From Brevundimonas pishanensis (GTDB lineage: Bacteria; Pseudomonadota; Alphaproteobacteria; Caulobacterales; Caulobacteraceae): 64,000 nucleotides of DNA. The notes beneath the pieces are model-generated. The model was given only the letters and a program-made list of their open reading frames with translations. It was not told the origin of the DNA and searched no databases. The stretch is taken from contig NZ_JAJKBG010000004.1 of assembly GCF_022750635.1 (NCBI RefSeq), positions 186,001-250,000 of the forward strand, written 5' to 3'. Shown here piece by piece: positions 43,983 through 52,604 of this stretch (position 1 is the first letter of the stretch; every line of letters begins with the position of its first letter). Position numbers and translations under genes: made by a program.

Positions 43983-44546
43983 TTATTCGCCGACCTTCTC
44001 CACCTGGTTGTACTCCAGATCGACCGGAGTAGCGCGACCGAAGATCGAGACGGTAACACGCAGACGGGTGTTTTCTTCGTCGACGCTTTCGACCGTACCG
44101 TCGAAGCTGGCGAACGGACCGTCGGTGACCTTGATCTTCTCGCCGATGTCGAAGTGGATGGTGGGTTTCGGACGCTCGACGCCCTCTTCCACTGCACCGA
44201 TGATGTTCTGGACTTCACGTTCCGAAACCGGCAGCGGCTTGGTGCCACCAGCGGCACCGAGGAAACCGGTGACCTTCGGGGTGTTCTTGACCAGGTGATA
44301 GGCTTGGTCGGTCATCTCCATCTTCACCAGAACGTAGCCCGGGAAGAATTTGCGTTCGGAGTTGACCTTACGGCCACGACGGATCTCGACGACATCCTCG
44401 GTAGGAACGAGGATTTCGGAGAAGTTGTCTTCAAGGCCTTGTTGCTTGGCTTGATCGCGCAGGTACTCGGCAACCTTCTTTTCGAAGTTCGAGTAGGCGT
44501 GGACGATGTACCATTTATGGCGGGGATTGGCCGCTGCGTCGCTCAT
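43983..44546 (-). CDS. nusG: Transcription termination/antitermination protein NusG
   Basis: NusG links RNA polymerase to Rho or the ribosome. The 187-residue protein has the NGN domain (KWYIVHAYSNFEKKVAEYL) and a C-terminal KOW domain (GEKIKVTDGPFASFDGTVES). It lies 14 bases after secE in the conserved tRNA-Trp-secE-nusG order. Confidence 0.98.
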   Translation of the reverse strand: MSDAAANPRHKWYIVHAYSNFEKKVAEYLRDQAKQQGLEDNFSEILVPTEDVVEIRRGRKVNSERKFFPGYVLVKMEMTDQAYHLVKNTPKVTGFLGAAGGTKPLPVSEREVQNIIGAVEEGVERPKPTIHFDIGEKIKVTDGPFASFDGTVESVDEENTRLRVTVSIFGRATPVDLEYNQVEKVGE

Positions 44547-44560
44547 GTGCGCGTTTCCTA

Positions 44561-44857
44561 TTATCCGCCGAAGCCGAGGATGATTTTCGAAGCGAAGGTC
44601 AGGGCGAAGTCAACAATCCAGAAGAATGCCGATGCGATAGCCACCATAATGAAAACCATCACCGAGGTGATCCAGGTTTCCTTGCGCGAAGGCCACGTGA
44701 TCTTGCGAGCCTCGGCCCGCACTTCGCTAGCGAACTGCGGGATCGAGGTTTTCTTCTTGGGCGACGGAGCGTCGACGCTAACCGTAGCGGCACCTTGGGC
44801 TGCTGCAGTCTGGGTCGCCGTATTGCGGCGGCCGCGCGGGGTCTTCGCCTTGGCCAT
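44561..44857 (-). CDS. secE: Preprotein translocase subunit SecE
   Basis: SecE stabilises SecY in the inner membrane. The 98-residue protein has a basic Ala/Thr-rich N-terminal extension, the amphipathic helix EVRAEARKITWPSRKETWIT and one C-terminal membrane segment. The ATG at 44857 (MAKAKTPRGRR) has AAGAGA about seven bases upstream and is preferred to an in-frame TTG at 44872. Confidence 0.95.
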   Translation of the reverse strand: MAKAKTPRGRRNTATQTAAAQGAATVSVDAPSPKKKTSIPQFASEVRAEARKITWPSRKETWITSVMVFIMVAIASAFFWIVDFALTFASKIILGFGG

Positions 44858-44927
44858 GTGACGTCTCTTCAATCTCTGGTTCCTGCTGCATCACATGGGA
44901 ACTCCCATACGAATGCAACAGGGGGAA

Positions 44928-45003
44928 TGGCAGGAGTTGAGGGACTCGAACCCACGACCCTCGGTTTTGGAGACCGATGCTCTACCAGCTGAGCTAAACT
45001 CCT
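44928..45003 (-). tRNA. tRNA-Trp (CCA anticodon)
   Basis: The minus strand folds as a complete cloverleaf: acceptor AGGAGTT/AACTCCT, D arm GCTC...GAGC, anticodon loop CTCCAAA giving CCA, T arm with TTCGAGT, discriminator G, and the 3' CCA encoded (44928-44930). It precedes secE-nusG, as in many bacteria. Confidence 0.97.
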
Positions 45004-45070
45004 AGTGTCCCGGACAAAGATCTTCGCGCTGCGGATGTGATCCAGAAGCGCGACCCTCGCCAGAGGCCGC

Positions 45071-45099
45071 CGTATGCCTGACCCCCACGGGCATTTCAA
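45071..45099 (-). promoter_or_regulatory. Candidate promoter of tRNA-Trp-secE-nusG
   Basis: On the minus strand TTGAAA (45094-45099) and CATACG (45071-45076) are 17 bp apart, about 70-95 bases before the tRNA. Sequence match only. Confidence 0.3.
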
Positions 45100-45139
45100 G
45101 GGGCCAAACGGCACAAGTTGCGCTTAACCCCCGATTTTT

Positions 45140-45667
45140 TCAGAAAAGTCGCGCTACAGCGCTGGGCTCATAGCTGACTTCGGCCATCACAGCCTCGGTA
45201 TCACCGATAGAATAGGTCTGCGCGTGGCTGCGGCTGTCGATGACGGCCACAGCCTCGATGGTTTCGGGAATCACCTTGAACACAACCGTCTGGCCCAGCC
45301 CCGGAGCCCAAGGCGATATTTCCGGCGCGCGTTCCAGAATCAGACCCAGCACATGTTCGATCTCGGCCATGTCGGTCAGGATCGCGGCTCGGCCATCAAT
45401 GGATACACCGACCGCTTCGCCTTCTTCTGCGTCACCGCGTATAGCGATACCCACGCGCGGGTCGGCCTGGATATTCGCAGCCTTCTCGCTGTCTGTGGCG
45501 GTGATGAAGTAAAGGTTCAGCCCGTCGTTCATATAGCCCAGTGTGGCGGCATGCGGACGTCCGTCCGGACGGTTGACCGCTAAAGTCATCAGGCTCTGGC
45601 GGCTCAACAGTTTGAGAATCGCCAAGGCGGCCCGACCGTGAATCGGTTCGACATTCGAAGGTGCCAT
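45140..45667 (-). CDS. Pyridoxamine 5'-phosphate oxidase-like flavin-binding protein
   Basis: A 175-residue FMN-binding split-barrel protein. It has the PNPOx-like core LMTLAVNRPDGRPHAATLGY followed by LYFITATDSEKAANIQADPR and VGIAIRGDAEEGEAVGVSID. Relatives bind FMN, F420 or heme, so the cofactor is uncertain. The ATG at 45667 has GGGAGAG about five bases upstream; the extension to 45748 would cross the FNR box and is unlikely. An exact FNR box lies 62-75 bases upstream of the start, which suggests oxygen-dependent control. Confidence 0.75.
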   Translation of the reverse strand: MAPSNVEPIHGRAALAILKLLSRQSLMTLAVNRPDGRPHAATLGYMNDGLNLYFITATDSEKAANIQADPRVGIAIRGDAEEGEAVGVSIDGRAAILTDMAEIEHVLGLILERAPEISPWAPGLGQTVVFKVIPETIEAVAVIDSRSHAQTYSIGDTEAVMAEVSYEPSAVARLF

Positions 45668-45728
45668 GCGTCTCTCCCACCGTTGGCTAACTATGAACGA
45701 ACATTGCCATAACAGCGTCGGAGCACCC

Positions 45729-45742
45729 TTGATCCAAATCAA
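45729..45742. promoter_or_regulatory. FNR box between PNPOx-like gene and 45776 gene
   Basis: TTGATCCAAATCAA is an exact TTGAT-N4-ATCAA palindrome, the FNR consensus. It lies between two divergent starts, 62 bases before 45667 (minus) and 34 bases before 45776 (plus). An FNR homologue is encoded 560 bp away. Confidence 0.75.
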
Positions 45743-45775
45743 GGCCAAAAGGCACGGTGTGCTTCACATGGTCTC

Positions 45776-46219
45776 ATGCCTGATCTGCATTCGACCCTAC
45801 CCACGCCTTCCCTCCCCCTGTCCGGCCTGATCATCAAGCCGTTGGGTCCGGACGATGCGACCGCGGCCTACAGCCTCGCCGTATGGGCCAAGCCGGATCT
45901 TGAGGAGTCGCGCTGGCAGAACTTCCTGTGCGATTGGCGCGCCGATCCTGACGGGCGGGGCATTCTGGTGGCGCGTAACCAGAGGGGTGGCATCCTCGGC
46001 TTCGGCTGCTGGTGGCGACAACCTGATCTGGACCATGGCGAGACCGTCTGGGCAGGCCCGCTGTTCGTGCGGGAGATGGGGGTCCGGCCGCTGGTGCGCG
46101 AAGCGCTGGAGTGCGAGCTGCACCAACTGGCGTCTTCCATGCGCGCCGCGCTGAGAATCCTGCCGGACGCGCCAAGCTCGGACAATCGGCCCAATGGTGA
46201 AGCCAAGTCCCTGACCTAG
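45776..46219 (+). CDS. Hypothetical protein, possibly GNAT-like
   Basis: A 147-residue protein without a confident family. The IIKPLGPDDATAAYSLAVWA stretch and the ILVARNQRGGILGFGCWWRQ strand pattern resemble the N-terminal half of GNAT domains, but the acetyl-CoA loop is not clear. It has no signal peptide or membrane segment. The ATG at 45776 has no clear ribosome binding site; transcription from the adjacent FNR box would give a very short leader. It lies between that box and the FNR gene, so it may belong to the oxygen response. Confidence 0.5.
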   Translation: MPDLHSTLPTPSLPLSGLIIKPLGPDDATAAYSLAVWAKPDLEESRWQNFLCDWRADPDGRGILVARNQRGGILGFGCWWRQPDLDHGETVWAGPLFVREMGVRPLVREALECELHQLASSMRAALRILPDAPSSDNRPNGEAKSLT

Positions 46220-46300
46220 GATTGCGCACTGTTCGCCTTCGATACCGAAGACCGCTATAGTAAGGCTTATGCGGGGCTGCGCTCGCTCGGAGATTATTTA

Positions 46301-47041
46301 GTGAAGACCGTAAGTCCTTTGTCCGAGCAAAAAGATATTGCGCTAGAAGACGTGCACCCGTGCGCCACCTGCGGCGCACGCCCGCTGGGCGTTTGCGCTG
46401 ATCTGAAGGGCCATGAACTGCAAAACATGGCCTGCAACAGCGAAAACGTGAATGTCAGCGCCGGTCAGGCGCTGGTCCACGAGGGTGATCCAAATCCCTT
46501 CGTGTTCAACGTGGTCGAGGGTGCAGTGAAACTGTACCGCATCCTGCCGGATGGCCGTCGCCAGATCACCGGCTTCCTGTTCCAGGGCGACTTCCTTGGC
46601 CTTGGCGGGCGCAGCGTATCCACGGTGACCGCTGAGGCGCTTACGCCGCTGCAGGCCTGCCGGTTCAAACGCGGTGACTTCGACCAGTTGCTGAATGCCA
46701 TGCCCGCGCTGGAACACCGACTGGTTTCGCTGGCCGGTGACGAGTTGATGGCTGCACAGGAACAGATCGTCCTCTTGGGTCGTAAGACCGCAAAAGAGCG
46801 TCTGGCCAGCTTCCTCATCCGTCTGGGCGAGCGACAGCAACAACTGGGCGGCGCGGTCAACCACGTCCTGCTGCCGATGACCCGTCTGGATATCGCCGAC
46901 TATCTCGGTCTGACCATCGAGACAGTCAGTCGCGTCATGACCCAGCTCAAGACGTCGGGAATGATCCGGCTCCTGCCCGGTAACGACGTAGAGATCACCG
47001 ATCCGGACCGATTGCTGGCTTTGGCCGAAGGCGAAGGTTGA
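46301..47041 (+). CDS. fnr: FNR-type [4Fe-4S] oxygen-sensing transcription regulator
   Basis: A 246-residue Crp/FNR regulator. N-terminal cysteines C21, C24, C32 and C45 plus C120 match the FNR iron-sulfur pattern, so it probably senses O2 through a [4Fe-4S] cluster. A cyclic-nucleotide-type beta-roll follows. The recognition helix has E207-TV-S210-R211, the residues that read TTGAT in E. coli FNR. Start is GTG with GGAGA about seven bases upstream. Exact FNR boxes lie at 45729 and 50878. Regulon members nearby likely include cydABX, cydDC and possibly ompW. Confidence 0.9.
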   Translation: MKTVSPLSEQKDIALEDVHPCATCGARPLGVCADLKGHELQNMACNSENVNVSAGQALVHEGDPNPFVFNVVEGAVKLYRILPDGRRQITGFLFQGDFLGLGGRSVSTVTAEALTPLQACRFKRGDFDQLLNAMPALEHRLVSLAGDELMAAQEQIVLLGRKTAKERLASFLIRLGERQQQLGGAVNHVLLPMTRLDIADYLGLTIETVSRVMTQLKTSGMIRLLPGNDVEITDPDRLLALAEGEG

Positions 47042-47059
47042 GTTCGCATTGAATGATCA

Positions 47060-47090
47060 GGGCGCGCTTCCTTGGGAGCGCGCCCTTTTT
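47060..47090 (+). terminator. Terminator after fnr-type gene
   Basis: A 9-bp stem GGGCGCGCT (47060-47068) with AGCGCGCCC (47077-47085) is followed by TTTTT on the plus strand. The other side has no T-run, so it serves mainly the regulator gene. Confidence 0.88.
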
Positions 47091-47095
47091 CATGA

Positions 47096-47749
47096 TCAGA
47101 ACTTGCGGCCTACGCCGACCGAGACCACCCACGGATCAAGGCTGACGTTCGATTTCAGAGCGCCGCCATTGATGCTGGCGTCGGTATCGAACCACACCTT
47201 CTTGGCATCGACGTTCAGGGTCCACGGACCCGACAGGTTCACATTGGCCCCTGCCTGCAACGCGACACCAAAGCCGTCATCGATATCGACGGTGAAACCG
47301 TTTTTGTCCTTGCCCTCGAAGAAGGCCATGTAGCTGACACCGGCACCGACATAGGGGCTGATGCGGGCGTTCGGGGTCGGGTGATACTGAGCCGTCACGA
47401 TAGGCGGCAGGACCCAGGTTTCATGTACGGTGACATCGGTACCTGCGCCCTTGGCCTTCACCTCATGCTGGGTCGCACCAAGAATGCCTTCGACCGCCCA
47501 GTGGTCCGAAACGAAATAGGTAAAGCCCAGCGTCGGCATCCAGTCATCGGACACATCGACATTCAGGCCCGCGGCCGCACCGGCCGCATCGGTAATGGCA
47601 TCATCGGCCTGCGGCAGCACACCGGTCATGCGAGCGGTCACGATCAGCGTGCCCTTGCCGACCTGTTCGGGAGCCGGAGCCTGCGCCGAGGCACCACCGG
47701 CAACACACAGAACCGAGGCCGCAGCCAGTAGAGCAGCAGAGGTTTTCAT
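47096..47749 (-). CDS. ompW: OmpW-family outer-membrane protein
   Basis: A 217-residue eight-strand outer-membrane barrel. The signal peptide MKTSAALLAAASVLCVAGGA is cleaved after SAQ. Strand patterns GTLIVTARMTGVLPQ, WMPTLGFTYFVSDHWAVEGI and the C-terminal DPWVVSVGVGRKF (terminal Phe) fit the OmpW family. The ATG at 47749 has GAGGAA about eight bases upstream, and the TTG at 47764 is less likely. OmpW responds to FNR in E. coli, and a near-consensus FNR site is upstream here. Confidence 0.88.
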   Translation of the reverse strand: MKTSAALLAAASVLCVAGGASAQAPAPEQVGKGTLIVTARMTGVLPQADDAITDAAGAAAGLNVDVSDDWMPTLGFTYFVSDHWAVEGILGATQHEVKAKGAGTDVTVHETWVLPPIVTAQYHPTPNARISPYVGAGVSYMAFFEGKDKNGFTVDIDDGFGVALQAGANVNLSGPWTLNVDAKKVWFDTDASINGGALKSNVSLDPWVVSVGVGRKF

Positions 47750-47836
47750 AAGCGTCTTCCTCAATACATCACCCGTGGAAATGGAGACGGGCTTCGATGT
47801 CTGAAGAGACCATGCGCCTTACTGTCTTGGTCGGCT

Positions 47837-47850
47837 TTGATCTGGCTCAA
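47837..47850. promoter_or_regulatory. Near-consensus FNR site upstream of ompW
   Basis: TTGATCTGGCTCAA matches TTGAT-N4-ATCAA at 9 of 10 positions (C for A). Its centre is about 94 bases before the ompW start. Confidence 0.45.
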
Positions 47851-47880
47851 CCTATTGATTTTATTTCGTTAGCTCAACGA

Positions 47881-47914
47881 AAGGCCCTCCCCGACCGAAG
47901 TCAGGGAGGGCCTT
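47881..47914 (-). terminator. Weak terminator or hairpin after cydX
   Basis: A stem AAGGCCCTCC (47881-47890) with GGAGGGCCTT (47905-47914) lies downstream of cydX. The tract after it on the minus strand is only TTTC, so efficiency is uncertain. Confidence 0.55.
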
Positions 47915-47935
47915 TCAGAAGGTCAGATCCGAAGG

Positions 47936-48055
47936 TCAGGGTTCGGAGCGACCCTCATCCCCTTCGTCGAACAGGCGGAACTCGTGCCACAGCCCGTTCA
48001 GGACGCCAAACGCCACGGCCAGTCCAAGGCCAAGGATCCAGGCGAAATACCACAT
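47936..48055 (-). CDS. cydX: Cytochrome bd oxidase small subunit CydX
   Basis: A 39-residue protein starting MWYFAWILGLGLAVAFGVL, the CydX signature (W-Y/F-x-x-W-x-L-G with GLN-like GLWHEF after it). A single membrane helix is followed by an acidic tail. CydX stabilises the heme centre of bd oxidase. It lies 18 bases after cydB with AGGAGAG before the ATG, completing cydABX. Confidence 0.95.
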   Translation of the reverse strand: MWYFAWILGLGLAVAFGVLNGLWHEFRLFDEGDEGRSEP

Positions 48056-48073
48056 CAGTTTCTCTCCTTAGTC

Positions 48074-49222
48074 TTAGTACAGGTCGGGGTTGGTCTTCAG
48101 CGCCGTGGTCGTCGAGCGACCGAACATCACCTTATAGACCCACGCCGTGTAGATCAGGATCAGCGGCAGGAAGACTACCGTGCAGCCCAGCATGATGAAC
48201 AGGGTCAGATGGCTGGACGAGGCGTTCCACACCGTCAGGCTGGAGTTGGCATCCGCCGTCGACGGCAGAATGAAGGGGAACATCGAAGCGCCGACCGTGG
48301 CGATGATACCGGCAGCCGAAGCCGACGAACCACCGAAAGCCAGCACTTCCTTGCGCGACTTCATGCCGATCAGGGCGATCACAATACCGATGAAGCCCAG
48401 CGCCGGAGCCAGCATCATCCACGGATACTTGGCATAATTGTCCATCCATGCCCCAGGAGCGGCGACCATGGCCGTACGCAGCGGGTTGGAAGCACCGTTG
48501 ATGTCCACCTCGCCCGCATAGCGGAAGCCCATATCGCCAAATGCGATGAACAGGCCACCGACCGCGAACAGAATGACACCCAGCGCACCGGCCACAAAGG
48601 CGATCTTGCGGGCGCGTTCCTGTACCGGACCAGCTTCAGCTTTCAGGCCCAGCCATGCGGCACCGTGCAGAACCAGCATCGTGACCGACAGCAGGCCAGC
48701 GACCAGAGTGAACGGCGTGAACAGGCCCAGCAGGCTGCCGTCATAGAAGGCACGCATCGTGTCATCCAGACGGAACGGCGCACCGGCCAGCACATTGCCC
48801 ATGGCCACACCGAACACCAGCGCCGGTACAAAGCCGCCGATGAACAGGCACCAATCCCAAAACGAACGCCATTTGGCTTCCGGTCGCTTGGAGCGATACT
48901 TGAAGCTGACCGGACGCAGGATTAGCGCCGACAGCACCAGGAACATGGCCAGATAGAAGCCGGAGAAGCTGACGGCATAGACAAACGGCCATGCGGCGAA
49001 AATCGCACCGCCGCCGAGGATGAACCACACCTGGTTCCCCTCCCACGTTGCGCCCACGGTGTTGATCACCATGCGGCGCTCTTCATCCGTCTTGGCGACG
49101 AAGGGCAGCAGGGCACCGACGCCGAGGTCGAACCCGTCCGTCAAGGCAAACGCGATCAGCAGAATGCCAACCAGCGCCCACCAGATCACGCGAAGCGTGG
49201 CAAAATCGAGAAGCAGTTCCAT
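48074..49222 (-). CDS. cydB: Cytochrome bd ubiquinol oxidase subunit II
   Basis: CydB pairs with CydA in the bd quinol oxidase. The 382-residue membrane protein has about eight hydrophobic segments and the DGFDLGVGALLPFVAKTDEE segment, diagnostic of the family. The start codon follows the cydA stop by six bases. It lacks a direct heme role but is needed for assembly. Confidence 0.97.
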   Translation of the reverse strand: MELLLDFATLRVIWWALVGILLIAFALTDGFDLGVGALLPFVAKTDEERRMVINTVGATWEGNQVWFILGGGAIFAAWPFVYAVSFSGFYLAMFLVLSALILRPVSFKYRSKRPEAKWRSFWDWCLFIGGFVPALVFGVAMGNVLAGAPFRLDDTMRAFYDGSLLGLFTPFTLVAGLLSVTMLVLHGAAWLGLKAEAGPVQERARKIAFVAGALGVILFAVGGLFIAFGDMGFRYAGEVDINGASNPLRTAMVAAPGAWMDNYAKYPWMMLAPALGFIGIVIALIGMKSRKEVLAFGGSSASAAGIIATVGASMFPFILPSTADANSSLTVWNASSSHLTLFIMLGCTVVFLPLILIYTAWVYKVMFGRSTTTALKTNPDLY

Positions 49223-49228
49223 CTTCGC

Positions 49229-50803
49229 TTATCCTTCCTGAGCAACCATCGGGGCGTCTTCGTCCTCGAACAGCGCCTGTTGTTCCTGCTCGTGGAACGG
49301 GCCCTTCTTGATGGTGCGAACGATCAGGCCGACTTCGACCACCGCCAGCGCGCCATAAAGAACCGTGAAGCCGACAATCGTGGCCCACAGCTGCGGAACC
49401 GTCAGGCTGGATGCGCCAAGGAAAGTCGGCAGAACGCCTTCAACGGCCCACGGTTGACGGCCCACCTCGGCGAGAACCCAGCCGAACTCGGCCGCAATCC
49501 ACGGCAGCGGCATGGCCAGTACTGCCAGACGCAGGAACCATTTGGTCTCGTGCTTGCGCAGGGTGCACAGCACGAAGGCCGTCGCGAACAGGCCGATCAT
49601 CAGGAAGCCGATGCCCGCCATCACGCGGAACGACCAGAACATCACCGGCACGTTCGGCACAGTGTACCAAGCCGCTTCCTTGATCTGAGCGGGGGTGGCC
49701 ATGCGCGGATCTTCGACAAAACGCTTCAGCAGCAGGCCATAGCCCAGATCGTTGCGGACCTTCTCGAACTCGCCGCGTGCAAGCATGTCGGTCGGATCGG
49801 CCTTGATCTTTTCGAGTTGGTCGTAAGCGACGACGCCACGCTCGATACGGTCTTCGGAAATGGCGACCAGTTCGAGGATACCGGCAACCGGCTTATCGAC
49901 GCTGCGGGTCGCGATCAGGCCCAGCACATAGGGGACCTTGACCTCGTAATGGGTCTGGCGATCCTTCAGGCTCGGGAAGCCGATGGCCGTCAGCCCGGCA
50001 GGGGCTTCCTCGGTGTGCCACATGGCCTCGAGCGCCGCGAGCTTCATCTTCTGGTTATCGGTCAGGGCATAGCCTGACTCGTCGCCCAGAATGACGACCG
50101 ACAGCGACGAGGCCAGACCAAAGGCTGCCGCCACCGTCATCGAACGCTTGGCAAAGCCTTTGTGCTTGCCCTTAAGCATGTAGATGGCCGAGACGCCCAG
50201 CACGAAGACCGATGCGATCACATAGCCCGCCGAAACCGTGTGCACGAACTTGGCCTGTGCGACCGGATTGAACAGCACCGCCATGAAGTCCACGACTTCC
50301 ATACGCATGGTGTCGGGGTTGAAGGCGGCACCGACCGGATTTTGCATCCAGCCGTTGGCGATCAGGATCCACAGGGCCGACAGGTTGGTGCCCAGTGCCA
50401 CCATGAAGGTCACAAACAGGTGGGCGTGCGGCTTCAGCTTGTCCCAGCCGAAGAACATCAGTCCCACAAACGTCGCTTCAAGGAAGAAGGCCATCAAACC
50501 TTCGATGGCCAGCGGCGCACCGAAGATGTCGCCCACATAGTGGGAATAGTAGCTCCAGTTCATGCCGAACTGGAATTCCATGGTGATGCCCGTGGCGACG
50601 CCCAGCACAAAGTTGATGCCGAACAGCGTGCCCCAGAAACGGGTGATCGTCCGCCAGATCGGACGACGGGTCATCACATAGATCGACTCCATGATGACCA
50701 GCATGAAGGACAACCCCAGTGTGAGGGGCACGAATAGAAAGTGGTATAGCGCCGTCAGTGCGAACTGAAGGCGCGATAGGTCCACGACCGCAAGGTCGAT
50801 CAT
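49229..50803 (-). CDS. cydA: Cytochrome bd ubiquinol oxidase subunit I
   Basis: CydA binds hemes b558, b595 and d and oxidises quinol. The 524-residue protein has LSRLQFALTALYHFLFVPLT with its heme-ligand histidine, GINFVLGVATGITMEFQFG and a late VLAEVGRQPWAVEGVLPT stretch. Length is close to the 522-residue E. coli subunit, so the Q-loop may be of the long type. The ATG at 50803 has AGGAG about nine bases upstream. An exact FNR box 75-88 bases upstream suggests induction at low oxygen. Confidence 0.97.
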   Translation of the reverse strand: MIDLAVVDLSRLQFALTALYHFLFVPLTLGLSFMLVIMESIYVMTRRPIWRTITRFWGTLFGINFVLGVATGITMEFQFGMNWSYYSHYVGDIFGAPLAIEGLMAFFLEATFVGLMFFGWDKLKPHAHLFVTFMVALGTNLSALWILIANGWMQNPVGAAFNPDTMRMEVVDFMAVLFNPVAQAKFVHTVSAGYVIASVFVLGVSAIYMLKGKHKGFAKRSMTVAAAFGLASSLSVVILGDESGYALTDNQKMKLAALEAMWHTEEAPAGLTAIGFPSLKDRQTHYEVKVPYVLGLIATRSVDKPVAGILELVAISEDRIERGVVAYDQLEKIKADPTDMLARGEFEKVRNDLGYGLLLKRFVEDPRMATPAQIKEAAWYTVPNVPVMFWSFRVMAGIGFLMIGLFATAFVLCTLRKHETKWFLRLAVLAMPLPWIAAEFGWVLAEVGRQPWAVEGVLPTFLGASSLTVPQLWATIVGFTVLYGALAVVEVGLIVRTIKKGPFHEQEQQALFEDEDAPMVAQEG

Positions 50804-50877
50804 GACTAAGGCTCCTGACCGCCGATGCATGTCCATCGGCATTGCAGCTGCCCTAGCTCAGGGTTGAATAGTCCGCC

Positions 50878-50891
50878 TTGATCTCGATCAA
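50878..50891. promoter_or_regulatory. FNR box between cydA and cydD
   Basis: TTGATCTCGATCAA is an exact TTGAT-N4-ATCAA palindrome. It lies between divergent cydABX (start 50803) and cydDC (start 50970), so one site may control both the oxidase and its maturation exporter. Confidence 0.85.
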
Positions 50892-50969
50892 AGCCAACTT
50901 ATGCGCGCGCGGGTTAGAAGTGGGTTCATCGCGTACGCACGGCCTTTGCGGAGGCTCGCAAGGATATCC

Positions 50970-52604
50970 ATGACCGACACCCTGCCCGACAGTCGCGCCA
51001 CGGCACGCTGGCTCAAGTCCGCAACTAACGACTGGAAACGGCCGATGCAGGTCGTGGGTCTGCTCACGCTTGCGGATGCCCTGCCAGCCATCGGCTTTGC
51101 TGCTGGTTTGGGCTGGGCCATGGGTAGAGCGATTGACGCGGCAGCAGGATCTACCCCCGTTCTGTCTGCGGTCGCACCGGGTGCCGCGCTCGCGGTCGGC
51201 AGCTTGGTTGCCAGAGGACTTTTGGCCCAGTTTGCAGCGGGACAAGCGGCCAAGGTTGCGGGGACCGTCAAAACGGGACTGCGTCAATCGCTGGCCCCCG
51301 CAGTGTTTGTCGGAAAGCTGTCCGACGGCGCAGCCATGACGGCCTTTATCGAGGGCATCGATGCGCTGGACGGCTATTTCGCCAAGTTCGCTCCCGCGCG
51401 ATTTGCAGCCGCTATAGTACCTCTGGTGCTGATTGCCGCAGCCGCGATTGCAAGCCCGTTCGCTGCGGGCATTCTGCTGTTCACCCTGCTCCCGTTTGTG
51501 ATCGGCATGGCGCTGACCGGCATGGCGGCTGCAAGCGAAAGCCGCCGTCAGTTTCAGGCGATGGAGCGTTTATCCGGTCTGTTTCTGGACCGCATACGCG
51601 CCCTGCCAGCCATTCTGGCATTCGAGGCCGAGGGCTCCCAAACCCGCACAATTGCCGGTGCCTCCCACGCTTTGGCCGTGCGGACCGCCCGGGTCCTGCG
51701 TGTAGCCTTCCTGTCGTCGGCGATACTGGAGTTCTTTTCGGCGCTCTCGGTCGCGCTGGTCGCCGTCTATTGCGGCTTTAACCTGCTGCGCATTCTACCG
51801 TTTCCTGCGCCCGACACCCTGACTTTGGGTAAGGCCTTCTTCCTGCTGGCCCTCGCACCGGAGGTCTATCAACCCATGCGACGCCTCGCAGCCGCCTATC
51901 ACGAACGGCAGGCCGCAGATTCCGCCGTACCCGCTCTGCAAGCGCTGGAAGCCGCCAAGCCTACACTAGACCGCAAGGCTATATCCCTAACCAAGGCTCC
52001 GGCTATCGCGTTTGAAAGCATCGCCATCACCTATGACGGTGCTGCACCTGTCGTGCAGGGCTTCACCCTCGACATCGCTGCTGGACAGACCATTGCCCTC
52101 GTCGGCCCCAGCGGGTCGGGCAAATCCAGCCTGCTGCACAGCCTTTTGGGTCTGGTCCCCGTCGGCGCGGGCACCATCCGCGTGGATGGCATCGCCCTGA
52201 GCGCCGAACTCGATCTGGTGCCTTTTGTCGCCTATGCCGGACAGGCCCCCATGGTCGTGCCCGGAACTGTCGAGGACAATATCCGCCTCGCCTATCCTGC
52301 CGCTACGACGCGCCAGGTGATGCAGGCCGCCGCACAGGCCGGTCTATCGGGCGACCTCAGCCGCGTCATTGATGAACGCGGTGGCGGCTTGTCAGGGGGC
52401 GAGCGTCGACGCCTCGGTCTGGCGCGCGCCTTCCTGAAACCTGCCCCTATCCTGCTCCTCGACGAGCCGACGGCCCATCTGGACACTGCGTCCGAACGCG
52501 CCCTCCTGCCCGTTCTCAAAGACGTGGCACGCGGCCGAACGACGTTGATCGCGACCCATAGCGACGAGATTGCCCGTCTGGCCGACCGTGTGGTGTCCCT
52601 ATGA
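50970..52604 (+). CDS. cydD: ABC transporter subunit CydD (bd oxidase maturation)
   Basis: CydDC exports thiols (cysteine, glutathione) and is required for bd oxidase assembly. The 544-residue half-transporter has six membrane segments followed by the ATPase domain: Walker A VGPSGSGKSS, signature LSGGERRRLGLARAF, Walker B ILLLDEP and an H-loop (ATHSDE). The ATG at 50970 has AAGGA about five bases upstream. It overlaps cydC by four bases. Confidence 0.93.
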   Translation: MTDTLPDSRATARWLKSATNDWKRPMQVVGLLTLADALPAIGFAAGLGWAMGRAIDAAAGSTPVLSAVAPGAALAVGSLVARGLLAQFAAGQAAKVAGTVKTGLRQSLAPAVFVGKLSDGAAMTAFIEGIDALDGYFAKFAPARFAAAIVPLVLIAAAAIASPFAAGILLFTLLPFVIGMALTGMAAASESRRQFQAMERLSGLFLDRIRALPAILAFEAEGSQTRTIAGASHALAVRTARVLRVAFLSSAILEFFSALSVALVAVYCGFNLLRILPFPAPDTLTLGKAFFLLALAPEVYQPMRRLAAAYHERQAADSAVPALQALEAAKPTLDRKAISLTKAPAIAFESIAITYDGAAPVVQGFTLDIAAGQTIALVGPSGSGKSSLLHSLLGLVPVGAGTIRVDGIALSAELDLVPFVAYAGQAPMVVPGTVEDNIRLAYPAATTRQVMQAAAQAGLSGDLSRVIDERGGGLSGGERRRLGLARAFLKPAPILLLDEPTAHLDTASERALLPVLKDVARGRTTLIATHSDEIARLADRVVSL

